Shown piece after piece: positions 40,540 through 49,289 of a stretch of 64,000 bases of DNA. A program made the translations under genes and the position numbers. Positions within the stretch are counted from its first letter, which is position 1; every line of letters starts with the position of its first letter. The stretch is taken from contig JBBZIV010000001.1 of assembly GCA_038405045.1 (NCBI GenBank), positions 1,165,767 through 1,229,766 of the forward strand. Direction: 5' to 3'. The notes under the pieces were generated by a model. It did not search any database, was not told where the DNA came from, and worked only from the letters and a program-made list of their open reading frames with translations. Source of the DNA: Sporobacter sp038405045. GTDB taxonomy: Bacteria; Bacillota; Clostridia; Oscillospirales; Oscillospiraceae.

Positions 40540-42525
40540 TTATTTGCCGTTTTCCGGCGTTATTATCTCGGCGTCGCTTTTTCCGCTCGTATCGGGAAGG
40601 CTGATACCAAGCTTACCGAGCGTGATAAGCTTTAAAAGCGTTTCGAGCACCACGCTGCCGCTGCCGGCATTCTGGCCGTCACCGCCCATGCTGACCACCG
40701 TTTTCGGAACGAGGTCGACTTTGGAATTCTTGATGGCATCCGTCAGCTTGTCGATGACCTCCTGCGTCACGCGGTATTCGGCACCGCCGTACGCCAAAAC
40801 CTGCGCCTCGATGGCGTTTGCCTTCGCGACGCCGACAGCCTTTTCCTTGGATGCTTCGGCTTCACCTTCAAGGCGCACCTTTTCGGCGTTTGCTTTGGCA
40901 AGTGCCGTGATCTGGTTGGCCTCCTGCTCGGCCTTGCTGGCCAGCGCGGCACCCATATTGCGCTCGACGTCAATTTGAATTTTGGACTCCGTCAGTTTAC
41001 TCTGCTGGGCGGCAACAGCTTCGGCTTCGCGCAGTGATTTCTCGCTGACAGCCGCCTCCTGCTGCTTTTGATATGTCGTCTTTTTCTCTTCGGCAATTTG
41101 CCTGTCACGCAGCTGCATCAGAATATTTTCAATCTGCTTGTCGTTGACATTTGTCGATTTCGGGGTACCGATGAGGACCTCCTCCAGCTCGAGATTATAT
41201 TTATTGAACTTCTCGCGCATTTCCAGCACAGCGCGCTCGCGGATACTGCTGCGCTCCTGGATGAGTTCGATCAGCGTTTTTGTCTGGGCAACATCTTTAA
41301 AATACGCGCCAACAAGCGGGTCAAGCGACTGGTTGACGAGCATATTAATGTCACCGAAGCGCTGGATGACCCACGGGGCCTGCTTGTAGTCGATATGCAT
41401 AACGACTGACAGCGGCAGGGATGGCTCAAACGCGTCCTTCGTAATGATGTCAACCTCAGCGAGGTTCTCGTCATATTTGTGGTCGCCAACTTCACCTTTG
41501 TTCCATTTGAGAATGATATTCGTCGTCGGGACCTGGACGATTTTGCCCGCATCGGTGTTAAACGCGTATTTGCCGGGCATCAGGGGCTTTTCAAGGACGC
41601 CCTTGCAGCCCTCCCCGACAAGCTCACCGTGCTTGTAATCGGCGCCGGTTGTATCGACGCCCTCCTTGCCGAAAAACGAGACGACAACGCCGACAAAGCC
41701 GATCGGCACAACGGTTTTTTCTTTATACTCAACGGTGGCAAACAGGCGGTTGATATAATAGGTGCCGTCGATCAGCACGCGTATCTGCTTGCCTCGGTAC
41801 CCGCCGAGAGACAAAAACTTTTCGGGATCCTGGAAATTGGCATGCTCCTCGCCGACATCCGGCGCGATGATTTCGCCCTCCGGCAGAGGCCTGCCGTCGT
41901 GTACCGTCACGATACCCATATAGTCACTGGCTTCGCGGCCTTTTCCCATAATGACGATCGGGCGGAACGCGTCCCGTTCAATAAGCGTCTGGTGCATGCT
42001 GGAGATATCCGCCATCTCCGCTTTTGTCCCGCTGAAAATCGTTTTGATTTCATTGGCCGTGATGACGATAAACTGCGCTAGATTGATGGCGTACGTCCCT
42101 TCTCTCAGAATGCCGCGCTGCGGGCCCTTTTGGCCGCCCGCCTGCAGAAAGCCTCTAACATCCTGAAAATTGTTAGCCTCCGGAATGACGCGCCCGAGCG
42201 TCTGCATCGGCGGGAGGGGAATCCCGTCACGCGCGAAGATATAGGCAATCTGCCCCTGCGGAATGGTGATGAGCGGGTACCGATGGATTCGGTACATGAG
42301 CACCGTTTTAAAATGGATGCCGCCGCGCAGAAGATCAGGTGAATAGCCTGCCTCCCCGTTCAAGGCGATGATGGCATCTTTCAAAGACCCCCTGAAGCTC
42401 CACCATTTTTCAACGACGGCAACCTCGTTTGGGTTTATGATGCGTATTCCAAGAATTTTAGCCAGGAAAAGATAGAGCGCGAAAATGCCGGCCAGCGTCA
42501 CTAACAGAATCATCAGAATGTTCAT
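40540..42525 (-). CDS. flotillin-like SPFH-domain membrane protein
   Basis: A 661-residue protein with an N-terminal membrane segment (about 4-25), a long SPFH/Band-7 region (about 30-420) and a C-terminal Ala/Glu/Lys-rich coiled coil (about 480-590: REAEAVAAQQSKLTES, ANAEKVRLEGEAEASKEKA) before a conserved end. Flotillins organise membrane microdomains. It is longer than typical flotillin (about 500) because of the extended N-terminal region. The ATG at 42525 follows AAAGGG; a GTG three codons upstream is possible. No NfeD partner is adjacent. Confidence 0.88.
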   Translation of the reverse strand: MNILMILLVTLAGIFALYLFLAKILGIRIINPNEVAVVEKWWSFRGSLKDAIIALNGEAGYSPDLLRGGIHFKTVLMYRIHRYPLITIPQGQIAYIFARDGIPLPPMQTLGRVIPEANNFQDVRGFLQAGGQKGPQRGILREGTYAINLAQFIVITANEIKTIFSGTKAEMADISSMHQTLIERDAFRPIVIMGKGREASDYMGIVTVHDGRPLPEGEIIAPDVGEEHANFQDPEKFLSLGGYRGKQIRVLIDGTYYINRLFATVEYKEKTVVPIGFVGVVVSFFGKEGVDTTGADYKHGELVGEGCKGVLEKPLMPGKYAFNTDAGKIVQVPTTNIILKWNKGEVGDHKYDENLAEVDIITKDAFEPSLPLSVVMHIDYKQAPWVIQRFGDINMLVNQSLDPLVGAYFKDVAQTKTLIELIQERSSIRERAVLEMREKFNKYNLELEEVLIGTPKSTNVNDKQIENILMQLRDRQIAEEKKTTYQKQQEAAVSEKSLREAEAVAAQQSKLTESKIQIDVERNMGAALASKAEQEANQITALAKANAEKVRLEGEAEASKEKAVGVAKANAIEAQVLAYGGAEYRVTQEVIDKLTDAIKNSKVDLVPKTVVSMGGDGQNAGSGSVVLETLLKLITLGKLGISLPDTSGKSDAEIITPENGK

Positions 42526-42689
42526 GCTGTTCACCCTTTCTAAAATCGCCTGAGTATGCTCACACAGTGTATGCCCGGCTGTACCGGTCCAGAAGCCGTC
42601 TCAAGCGGACGGCACCGGAATCCGACACCTTATGACATATATTACCTTAATTCGACACGAATAACAACATAAACTTCAGCCAAAAACAA

Positions 42690-42723
42690 AACCGGCGCAC
42701 AGGCATCTGTCTGTGCGCCGGTT
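42690..42723 (-). terminator. intrinsic terminator after the TtcA-like gene
   Basis: AACCGGCGCACAG and CTGTGCGCCGGTT form a perfect 13-pair stem with an 8-base loop; on the minus strand TTTTGTTTTT follows. Confidence 0.92.
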
Positions 42724-42733
42724 AGCGATGACG

Positions 42734-43471
42734 TTATGGCAGCGGACGGCGCGCATGCGTCTGGGGCTCCCAGCCGTTAAGCGGCTGGCGCTGCATGGCA
42801 CCGAAGATTTTGCTTTTTAAATCGGGATACTGCGCGGAAAGCGTTTTAAGGAGCGTTTTGACCTCTTCCCGCTTGCTTTTGCCGTTTTTGGGACAGGGGT
42901 TGTGAACGACGGGCAGGTCATAGCGCGAAACGAGATTTCTGATTGACGCTTCCCCAACGTATAAGAGCGGCCGGATCTGTGTCACGCCCGCGCGGCTCAT
43001 ATATGTGACAGGTTCAAAGCAGCTGATCCGTCCCTCGTAAAAAAGCGACAGGAGAAATGTTTCGACGGCGTCGTCATAATGGTGTGCAAGGGCGAGCTTT
43101 TTGATGCCTAGCCCAAGCGCCAAATCATTTAACATGCCGCGGCGCATCTTGGCGCAGAGCGCACATGGGTTTTTCTCCTGCCGTTCTTCAAAGATGATTT
43201 TAGCCAGCTGTGTCTCATGTACCGTATAAGGTACATCGAGCCTGTGGCACAAATCGGCAATCGGTGTAAAATCCATCCCCTCAAGACCGGGGCTTATCGT
43301 TATGGCGTGTAGCTTAAAGTGCTTCGGATAATACCGACTCAGGTTATGTAGCGCACACAAAAGCGCGACGGAATCTTTCCCGCCCGAAACGCCGACGGCG
43401 ATAACGTCCCCATCCTCAATCATGCGGTAATCCTCCGCGCAACGGCGGACGAGTCCTGTGAATTTGTTCAT
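42734..43471 (-). CDS. TtcA/TilS-type PP-loop tRNA-modifying enzyme
   Basis: A 245-residue N-type ATP pyrophosphatase. The PP-loop SGGKDS is at 29-34. A CxxC in NPCALCAKMRRG (about 114-117) and a later Cys in HNPCPKNGK match the three cysteines that hold the [4Fe-4S] cluster in TtcA, which makes 2-thiocytidine in tRNA. It is shorter than E. coli TtcA. The ATG at 43471 has AAGGTG upstream; a long 5' extension to 43615 is unsupported. Confidence 0.85.
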   Translation of the reverse strand: MNKFTGLVRRCAEDYRMIEDGDVIAVGVSGGKDSVALLCALHNLSRYYPKHFKLHAITISPGLEGMDFTPIADLCHRLDVPYTVHETQLAKIIFEERQEKNPCALCAKMRRGMLNDLALGLGIKKLALAHHYDDAVETFLLSLFYEGRISCFEPVTYMSRAGVTQIRPLLYVGEASIRNLVSRYDLPVVHNPCPKNGKSKREEVKTLLKTLSAQYPDLKSKIFGAMQRQPLNGWEPQTHARRPLP

Positions 43472-43605
43472 TTCGATGCACCTTGTCCTTCCGTCTCGTC
43501 GCGGATAATTTAAAATTCGATTCGAAGCATTCTTCAGAATTCGAGAGATAATTGAAGTATATGAGAGTTCACCGTGTGATAAATTAAAAATTTTGAAATT
43601 AGCTG

Positions 43606-43634
43606 TTGACATCAAAATATCGGTATGTTATAAA
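43606..43634 (+). promoter_or_regulatory. rplM-rpsI promoter and short leader
   Basis: TTGACA (43606-43611) and TATAAA (43629-43634) with 17 bases between. The 75-base leader that follows contains a GCACG...CGTGC pair (43642-43672), which could be the small L13 leader structure known in Bacillota, but I cannot confirm it by eye. Confidence 0.75.
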
Positions 43635-43713
43635 AGTAAAGCACGATTTGCAAGTATTTTACGTGCCATTGCCCTTTTTGTCAAAAATTATTTAACCGTA
43701 TGGGGGATATATT

Positions 43714-44145
43714 ATGTCAACGACTCTTGCGAAAAAGGAGACCGTTTCACGCAAATGGTACATCCTTGACGCGGCCGGCAAGCCGCTCGGCCGGACGGCC
43801 GCGCAGGCTGCTGTTCTGCTCCGCGGCAAGCACAAGCCGATTTACACGCCAAACGTGGACTGTGGTGATTTTGTCATCATCATTAACGCCGAGCAGGCTG
43901 TTCTGACCGGCAACAAGCTCGTCCAGAAGCTCTACCGCCGTCACAGCGGCTGGGTTGGCGGCCTGAAGGAAATTCAGTACAAAAAACTCATGGCCGAACG
44001 GCCGGAGCTTGCCATGCAGCTGGCCGTTAAGGGCATGATGGCGAAGAACAACCTTGACCGTCTGGCCATGAAGCGTCTGCGCATTTTCAAGGGTGCCGTC
44101 CACAAGCACGAGGCGCAGCAGCCCGTTGCCTGGACGCAGGAATAA
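43714..44145 (+). CDS. rplM: 50S ribosomal protein L13
   Basis: A 143-residue ribosomal protein with the usual features: KWYILDAAGKPLGR, VDCGDFVIIINAE, then the basic KGMMAKNNLDRLAMKRLRIF and the closing HKHEAQQP. RBS GGGGGATA precedes the ATG. It heads the conserved rplM-rpsI pair, with rpsI 13 bases downstream. Confidence 0.98.
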   Translation: MSTTLAKKETVSRKWYILDAAGKPLGRTAAQAAVLLRGKHKPIYTPNVDCGDFVIIINAEQAVLTGNKLVQKLYRRHSGWVGGLKEIQYKKLMAERPELAMQLAVKGMMAKNNLDRLAMKRLRIFKGAVHKHEAQQPVAWTQE

Positions 44146-44158
44146 GGGAGGATTTAAC

Positions 44159-44563
44159 ATGTATACAAGCAAAAAGCCTTACGTCTACGGCACAGGCAGA
44201 CGGAAATCCTCCGTAGCCCGCGTCCACCTCTTCCCCGGCGGTACCGGCACCGTGACCATTAACGGCCGCGATATGAACGATTATTTCGGACTTGAGACGC
44301 TCAAGCTCCTTGTCCGCCAGCCTCTCAACACGACCGGCACGGCCGGGAAGGTTGATATTGTTGCCACCGTTGTCGGCGGCGGCGTCACCGGTCAGGCGGG
44401 CGCAATCCGCCACGGCATCGCCCGCGCCCTGCTGCAGGTTGATGAGACTTTCCGCCCAGCCCTCAAGGCCGCCGGTTTCCTCACCCGTGACCCGCGTATG
44501 AAAGAGCGTAAAAAATACGGCCTCAAAGCCGCCCGCCGCGCGCCCCAGTTCTCCAAGAGATAG
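44159..44563 (+). CDS. rpsI: 30S ribosomal protein S9
   Basis: A 134-residue protein with the S9 signatures YGTGRRKSSVARVHL, GGGVTGQAGAIRHGIARAL and the C-terminal basic KKYGLKAARRAPQFSKR that reaches the decoding centre. The ATG at 44159 follows GGGAGG; an in-frame ATG at 44093 lies inside rplM. Confidence 0.98.
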   Translation: MYTSKKPYVYGTGRRKSSVARVHLFPGGTGTVTINGRDMNDYFGLETLKLLVRQPLNTTGTAGKVDIVATVVGGGVTGQAGAIRHGIARALLQVDETFRPALKAAGFLTRDPRMKERKKYGLKAARRAPQFSKR

Positions 44564-44580
44564 AGTCTCAAAAGTTATCA

Positions 44581-44615
44581 AAAGGCTCAACGCAACAGCG
44601 TTGGGCCTTTTTTGT
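44581..44615 (+). terminator. terminator of rplM-rpsI
   Basis: AAAGGCTCAACGC, loop AACA, GCGTTG-g-GCCTTTTTT. Clear stem and U-run. Confidence 0.95.
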
Positions 44616-44750
44616 ATTGTTGAAATACTTGACGGCGAGTCATACAACTAAATGAATTTTATTGGTCAGGTAAAAAATGGACTTTGCAAACCATCTGTGT
44701 TATCCTGAGTCTGGATTTAATGGTCACCACTAACGATAGGAGCAAGGCCA

Positions 44751-45512
44751 ATGTGGAACGCGGAACTCTATAATAAATTCGGCAGAGAACGGCTGCAGCC
44801 GTCCGTTGATCTGATCAACCGGCTCGGCGACAGACCAATGGGGCGCATCCTTGACATCGGCTGCGGGTCCGGTCTGAGCACCGGTGCGTTACGGGCGCGG
44901 TGGCCGGAGGCTGAAATTGTGGGCGTCGACTTATCTCCTGAAATGCTGGAAAAGGCAAAAGAAACCGTCCCGTCCGTCACATGGCTGCTTCGGGATTGCA
45001 GCAAACCGCTTGACAACCTCGGAACATTTGACCTTGTTTTTTCAAACGCCTTTCTTCAATGGCTCAAAAATCAGGAGGAATTCTTGAAAAACACGCGTAG
45101 TCTTCTTAAAGAAAACGGCGTATTGGCCATTCAACTCCCGGATTTTAAAAGCATGCCAGTGCGCGACTGTATCAATAAGGTTGCCTCCGCCTACAGTGTC
45201 CTGATCGGGATTGACGGCGAATTATACGATAACGCAGATATCACAACGTACTATGATTTCCTTAAAAGATACTACGCGACGGCGGAAGTCTGGCGCGTGA
45301 GTTATTACCATGCTCTTGAAAATCATCAGGCGATCCTGAACTTTATCAAGGGAACGGCGCTTGGGCCGTATCTGAGCCGACTGACAGCGGCGGAAGCCGA
45401 GCATTTTCTTCACAAGCTTCTGGAAGAGATCAAAAATTGTTACGCCATTCAGGAAGACGGTACAGTGCTTTTTGAATTCAAACGGATGTTTTTGCTGGCG
45501 GGGAGATTATAA
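44751..45512 (+). CDS. SAM-dependent methyltransferase, trans-aconitate methyltransferase-like
   Basis: A 253-residue class I methyltransferase. Motif I is ILDIGCGSGLSTGAL (about 34-48), acidic VGVDLSPEMLEKAK, and motif IV FDLVFSNAFLQWL, the last being typical of Tam (trans-aconitate 2-methyltransferase). The substrate is by similarity only. AGGAG precedes the ATG. First gene of a four-gene operon that also holds a flavin-fold protein, a thioesterase and a second methyltransferase. Confidence 0.85.
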   Translation: MWNAELYNKFGRERLQPSVDLINRLGDRPMGRILDIGCGSGLSTGALRARWPEAEIVGVDLSPEMLEKAKETVPSVTWLLRDCSKPLDNLGTFDLVFSNAFLQWLKNQEEFLKNTRSLLKENGVLAIQLPDFKSMPVRDCINKVASAYSVLIGIDGELYDNADITTYYDFLKRYYATAEVWRVSYYHALENHQAILNFIKGTALGPYLSRLTAAEAEHFLHKLLEEIKNCYAIQEDGTVLFEFKRMFLLAGRL

Positions 45513-45514
45513 AA

Positions 45515-45997
45515 ATGCGCAAAGCGGACAGGGAAATAAAAGATTTTAACGACATCATCGGTGTTCTGGACCGGTGCCAGACAATCCGGCTAGGGCTAAA
45601 TGGCGACGAGTATCCATACGTCGTGCCGCTGTCATTTGGCTATGAAGCGGCAGACGGCGCGGTGACGCTCTATTTTCATGGTGCGACGGAAGGGCTCAAG
45701 CACGAGCTAATTTTAAAAAACAATAAAGTTTGCGTCGAGGCGGATATCTTTTACCGCTATACAGGCACGGGGCACGGCATCACAACCGAGTATGAAAGTG
45801 TGATTGGCTTCGGCACGATCCACAAAGCCGATACCGTCGAGGCTATCAAGGGCCTTGAGCTTTTATTAAACCATTGCCGGGCGGGCAGCGCCTCAGCATC
45901 CGATTGCGTGGCACTTGGTATCACGGCTGTCTATGGCATTGAGCTGGAGCGGATTACCGGAAAGCGCCGCTTCGTTGAAGCCGGAGGTCAGGAATGA
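45515..45997 (+). CDS. pyridoxamine 5'-phosphate oxidase-like FMN-binding protein
   Basis: A 160-residue split-barrel protein of the NimA/PNPOx-like group: CQTIRLGLNGDEYPYVVPLSFGY, then AVTLYFHGATEGLKHELI and NNKVCVEAD, ending with VYGIELERITGKRR. These proteins bind flavin; NimA members reduce nitroimidazoles. The start is 2 bases after the previous stop and the end overlaps the next ATG by 4 bases (ATGA). Confidence 0.85.
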   Translation: MRKADREIKDFNDIIGVLDRCQTIRLGLNGDEYPYVVPLSFGYEAADGAVTLYFHGATEGLKHELILKNNKVCVEADIFYRYTGTGHGITTEYESVIGFGTIHKADTVEAIKGLELLLNHCRAGSASASDCVALGITAVYGIELERITGKRRFVEAGGQE

Positions 45998-46509
45998 AAA
46001 AGAAAGTCGTCCGAAAACAGAACAACTCCTCGCGCTGCTTTGTCTGCGGCGTTACGAACGACGCGTCGCTCGGCACGGAGTTTTATGAGCTGGAGGACGG
46101 AACGCTCGCTGCAACGGCCGTTGCCCGCTCGTTCCACCAGAGCTATCCCGGCCGTGTGCATGGCGGCGTCTCGTCGGCGCTTCTTGACGAGACGATTGGC
46201 CGGGCTATAAACATTACCGAGCCGGACGCCTGGGGTGTTACCGTGGAGATCATAACGCGCTATAAAAAGCCCGTTCCCTACGACGTGCCGCTCCTTATCA
46301 TCGGAAAAATCACCGAAAACAAACGGCGGCTCTTTTCCGGCGAGGGGCGACTAATCCTGCCGGACGGCACCGTCGCTGTGACAGCCACAGCCCGGTATAT
46401 GAAGATGAAGCTTTCTGATATTTCAGCATTTGACGGCGATGCCGATGTCTGGGCACTCTTCCCGCGGGATGGCGACCCTGTGGCGCTGGAGGTCCCGGAT
46501 GAAGTATAA
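45994..46509 (+). CDS. PaaI-type hotdog thioesterase
   Basis: A 171-residue acyl-CoA thioesterase-like protein. The hotdog core is seen in YPGRVHGGVSSALLDETIG (about 47-65, with HGG and Asp/Glu typical of PaaI) and VTVEIITRYKKPVPY. A Cys pair CFVCGVTND near the N-terminus is unusual for the family but common in the subgroup with N-terminal extensions. GGAGG precedes the ATG. It overlaps the next gene by 11 bases. Confidence 0.85.
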   Translation: MKKKVVRKQNNSSRCFVCGVTNDASLGTEFYELEDGTLAATAVARSFHQSYPGRVHGGVSSALLDETIGRAINITEPDAWGVTVEIITRYKKPVPYDVPLLIIGKITENKRRLFSGEGRLILPDGTVAVTATARYMKMKLSDISAFDGDADVWALFPRDGDPVALEVPDEV

Positions 46510-47200
46510 ATCACCGATAAATGACAACACAACGGCGCATCGGTCAGCTGACTATGACGATCAGATATGTCAAACCATTCCCTACTATCAGGCTTTTCAC
46601 GAGGAAACAATCCAGTTGATAAAAACCTGCCAACCGGAACCTAGCGTTTGGCTTGACACTGGCTGCGGAACAGGTGCGCTCGTCCAAAAATGCCTGGCGG
46701 CTTTCCCGGCAGCGACGTACATTCTTTCCGACCCTGCCGCGTCAATGCTGGAGATCGCCCGCGCCAAATTTGCGGAACAGGACAATCGCGTCAGCTTTTT
46801 AGAGCCTGCTGCAACGGCAGACATCCCATCCAATCTGCGCCCGAGGCCGACGGTTATTACCGCAATTCAGGCCCATCATTATCTGTCGGAATCAGAGCGC
46901 CATCAAGCGACAATGAAATGTTATGATCTGCTCGATGCCGACGGCATCTTTATCACGTTTGAAAACGTGCTGCCCATGACGGCGGCGGGCGTCGACATCG
47001 GTAAACGTTACTGGGAAAGGTATCAGCTTTCAAGCGGCCGGACAAAAAGTCAAACCGAGCGTCAGCTTGCCCGTTTGGGCTGTGAGTTCTTCCCAATCAC
47101 CATTCAAAAACATCTGGAACTATATAAAAAGTGCGGTTTTAAAACGGTTGAACTGTTTTGGCTTTCCTACATGCAAGCCGGCTTCTACTGCTTAAAATAA
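46499..47200 (+). CDS. SAM-dependent class I methyltransferase
   Basis: A 233-residue methyltransferase. Motif I is VWLDTGCGTGALVQK (about 49-63), the acidic loop ILSDPAASML, and a later TAIQAHHYLSESER. Its ATG at 46499 follows GGAGG within the end of the thioesterase gene, so they are co-translated. It is not closely similar to the first methyltransferase in the operon and its substrate is unknown. Confidence 0.85.
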   Translation: MKYKSPINDNTTAHRSADYDDQICQTIPYYQAFHEETIQLIKTCQPEPSVWLDTGCGTGALVQKCLAAFPAATYILSDPAASMLEIARAKFAEQDNRVSFLEPAATADIPSNLRPRPTVITAIQAHHYLSESERHQATMKCYDLLDADGIFITFENVLPMTAAGVDIGKRYWERYQLSSGRTKSQTERQLARLGCEFFPITIQKHLELYKKCGFKTVELFWLSYMQAGFYCLK

Positions 47201-47248
47201 CGATTGTGTTTCATTACATCATGACATGAGTCTACCTCAAAAAAATAT

Positions 47249-47353
47249 CATAATGGATTTAAGGAAAAACTTGGCTTTGAGCGGCGCGGCGCGGAGCTAA
47301 CGACAGATGGTATTCGATTTGTTCCGATGATCTACAAAAATACCCAAAAATAA
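47249..47353 (+). pseudogene. 3' fragment of a GNAT acetyltransferase gene
   Basis: A reading of 34 codons ending at TAA gives GFKEKLGFERRGAELTTDGI and RFVPMIYK, which is the usual end of a GNAT protein (the FYEKLGF strand). No start codon or upstream part is present, so it is a remnant of a deleted gene. It is followed by a terminator. Confidence 0.65.
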
Positions 47354-47357
47354 TTTT

Positions 47358-47387
47358 GCGGCGCCTTTTAAATTGGGCGCCGCTTTA
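47358..47387. terminator. bidirectional terminator
   Basis: GCGGCGCC, loop TTTTAAATTG, GGCGCCGC, then CTTTAAT on the plus side and AAAATT (TTTTT-like on minus) on the other. Separates the GNAT remnant from the convergent flavoprotein gene. Confidence 0.7.
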
Positions 47388-47397
47388 ATGATGCCGC

Positions 47398-48108
47398 TTA
47401 AAATGGTTTGACGCCCTCGAGCCAGCCATTTGCCTCCCAGTGGGCTTTATCTGTCATATTCCAGGTGTTCTTTTTCATCATGCCTTTCATCATATAAAAG
47501 AAGAAGCTTCTGAAAAGCGGATTCGGCAGCTGATCTATGTTTTTAACTGCGCGTCTTATTTTCTGTGCAAGAACGATGGCACGCTTTTGAATGGCGTTTT
47601 GCCTCTTTTCTTTCACATCCTGCCAGCACATAGCGGCCACAGGGGCTTTGAGCGTGAAAACCTTTTGAACGCCCCAGTAGGTAAGACTGTCCGTCATCGT
47701 CTTCGCCGCCCGGCCAAGCCCGGCTCCAGCCGTTGTCGTGACGACAAGGGCAACCTTTTGGAACATCTGCGGGCTTGGGCGGTGGCTCATCCACATAAAG
47801 CACAAATGGTCCAATAGCACTTTCATCTGCCCGGAGACGGCCATGCCATATACCGGCGACGTAAGTATGATAACGTCGGCCGATAGAAGCGCCTTGACGA
47901 TCGGGGCAACTGAAGCTGCGTGCGGGCAGGTGTGCTCCCCGTTTTGAATGCAGGAAAAGCAGCCCGTACAGAAATGCATCATATCGCGCGGGAGAAAAAA
48001 TTCCGTAACGGCGGCAGGCGTATTCTCAGTAAGGGCCTTCACAACCGCGGCAGCTGCGTGCCACGTGCTGCCGTGGCGCATATTCCCGTTGACGACCGTT
48101 ATATTCAT
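47398..48108 (-). CDS. flavodoxin-fold FMN reductase with a Cys motif
   Basis: A 236-residue protein with an NADPH-dependent FMN-reductase fold: VVNGNMRHGSTWHAA is the phosphate-binding loop and SPVYGMAVSGQMKVLLD is the typical second loop. A CTGCFSCIQNGEHTC segment at about 47-61 is like that of iron-sulfur flavoproteins. The C-terminal 60 residues are basic and less typical. It overlaps the TetR gene by 4 bases and is last in a three-gene operon. Confidence 0.83.
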   Translation of the reverse strand: MNITVVNGNMRHGSTWHAAAAVVKALTENTPAAVTEFFLPRDMMHFCTGCFSCIQNGEHTCPHAASVAPIVKALLSADVIILTSPVYGMAVSGQMKVLLDHLCFMWMSHRPSPQMFQKVALVVTTTAGAGLGRAAKTMTDSLTYWGVQKVFTLKAPVAAMCWQDVKEKRQNAIQKRAIVLAQKIRRAVKNIDQLPNPLFRSFFFYMMKGMMKKNTWNMTDKAHWEANGWLEGVKPF

Positions 48109-48749
48109 TGCCCTGCCCCCCTTTTAACACCATACGTCTCATTAAAATGCGCGATATGGCGCAAAAAAAGTGCTTTTGCCGCCTGAACACTTTCTGGCTC
48201 GCTGCCGAATTTGTAAAACAGGAGGAATATGGGCGAAAAGAATTCTAAAGCTAAGATATAGGGGTCCTTTTCAACAAAGCAGCCGGCCGCCATGAGCGCC
48301 TTAAAAAGCTGTGCTTGAAAGCCGATACTGTCGTCAAACGAGACACGGCGGAAGAGCGCCGCCAGTGCCGGGCTTCGATATTGCTCCAGCGTCAAAAGGC
48401 GGCGGAACTTGACGTTTACATCATCTGTCATATACGCATCGAAAATCAGACCGCCAATGACGCTAAACTGCTCCGGTGTCATGTCCCGGTACATATTCAC
48501 CATCCTCTCGTCCACCACAAACTGCCGATCGCTATCCGTGAGGCTGAGACCTTGGAAAATGGCCGCCCAGCGGTCTGTGTACGCTGTAACAATCGTATCA
48601 AAAATATCCTGCTTGTTTTTAAAATGGTTATAAAGCGAGCTCTCTTTAATGCCGACGGCAGCGGCAATATCCCGGACTGAGACGGGGTCATAGCCTCTTT
48701 CTGAAAAGAGTGTTAGCGCCGCATCAAGAATTTTTTCCTTCGTTGTCAT
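48105..48749 (-). CDS. TetR-family transcriptional regulator
   Basis: A 214-residue repressor. The N-terminal HTH is at about 5-50: KILDAALTLFSERGYDPVSV, DIAAAVGIKESSLYNHFKNK. The ligand domain is not recognisable by eye. It sits between a membrane protein (upstream) and the flavodoxin-like gene (overlapping), and the operator in the operon promoter matches a TetR-type palindrome, so it probably controls its own operon. Confidence 0.92.
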   Translation of the reverse strand: MTTKEKILDAALTLFSERGYDPVSVRDIAAAVGIKESSLYNHFKNKQDIFDTIVTAYTDRWAAIFQGLSLTDSDRQFVVDERMVNMYRDMTPEQFSVIGGLIFDAYMTDDVNVKFRRLLTLEQYRSPALAALFRRVSFDDSIGFQAQLFKALMAAGCFVEKDPYILALEFFSPIFLLFYKFGSEPESVQAAKALFLRHIAHFNETYGVKRGAGQ

Positions 48750-48759
48750 GGCTCTTTCC

Positions 48760-49146
48760 TCACATGAGAGCGATTCGTGTGATTTCCACCGTCAACACCT
48801 GCACGATGAGCAAGGCGGATATTATCAAAAAGCCCGCTCTCCGGAATTTCTGGTTTCGGATAAAAACGCTGACGATACCTATGAGATAGATGATACCCCC
48901 GGCAACAGCACAGACGAGCGACTGAAGGCTCTCCGGCGCGATAAGGGCGTTTTCCATCATAAACGCGTCTCGTGTGGCCGACAGGGCGCTGAGCGCCGTC
49001 CCGGCGAGGACAAGCAGGAGTATCCGCCGCCCCCACTTGGTTTTTTCCTCGCCGAGCACGACGGACACGACGATAAACGCCAAAACCGCGAGGACGAGAA
49101 CGGTTGTAATAACGGAGACGACGCTGCCGAAATAGAGACCGAGCAT
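48760..49146 (-). CDS. unrecognised four-helix membrane protein
   Basis: A 128-residue protein with hydrophobic segments at about 5-30, 40-60, 78-98 and 104-125. No recognised motif and no clear homologue by memory. It heads the TetR operon, with GGAGG before the ATG and TetR starting 10 bases downstream. Since TetR controls the operon, it could be a small efflux or ligand-sensing component. Confidence 0.65.
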   Translation of the reverse strand: MLGLYFGSVVSVITTVLVLAVLAFIVVSVVLGEEKTKWGRRILLLVLAGTALSALSATRDAFMMENALIAPESLQSLVCAVAGGIIYLIGIVSVFIRNQKFRRAGFLIISALLIVQVLTVEITRIALM

Positions 49147-49159
49147 AATGATTCCTCCA

Positions 49160-49208
49160 AACTATCATTTGTTAGCATCATTGTAACTAACATTTGTTAG
49201 TTTGTCAA
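49160..49208 (-). promoter_or_regulatory. TetR-operon promoter with two operator palindromes
   Basis: On the minus strand TTGACA (49208-49203), a 17-base spacer and TACAAT (49185-49180) form a consensus promoter. The spacer itself is a palindrome, CTAACAAATGTTAG. A second, imperfect copy CTAACAAATGATAG lies at 49175-49162, just past the -10. A TetR dimer on either site would block polymerase. Confidence 0.85.
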
Positions 49209-49289
49209 GCATAAAAAAATATTCTCCACTTGCAATAAATCGTTATTTGATCCGTTATAGAAGTAAAGGCCCAAGATGGGGTGGTGTGG

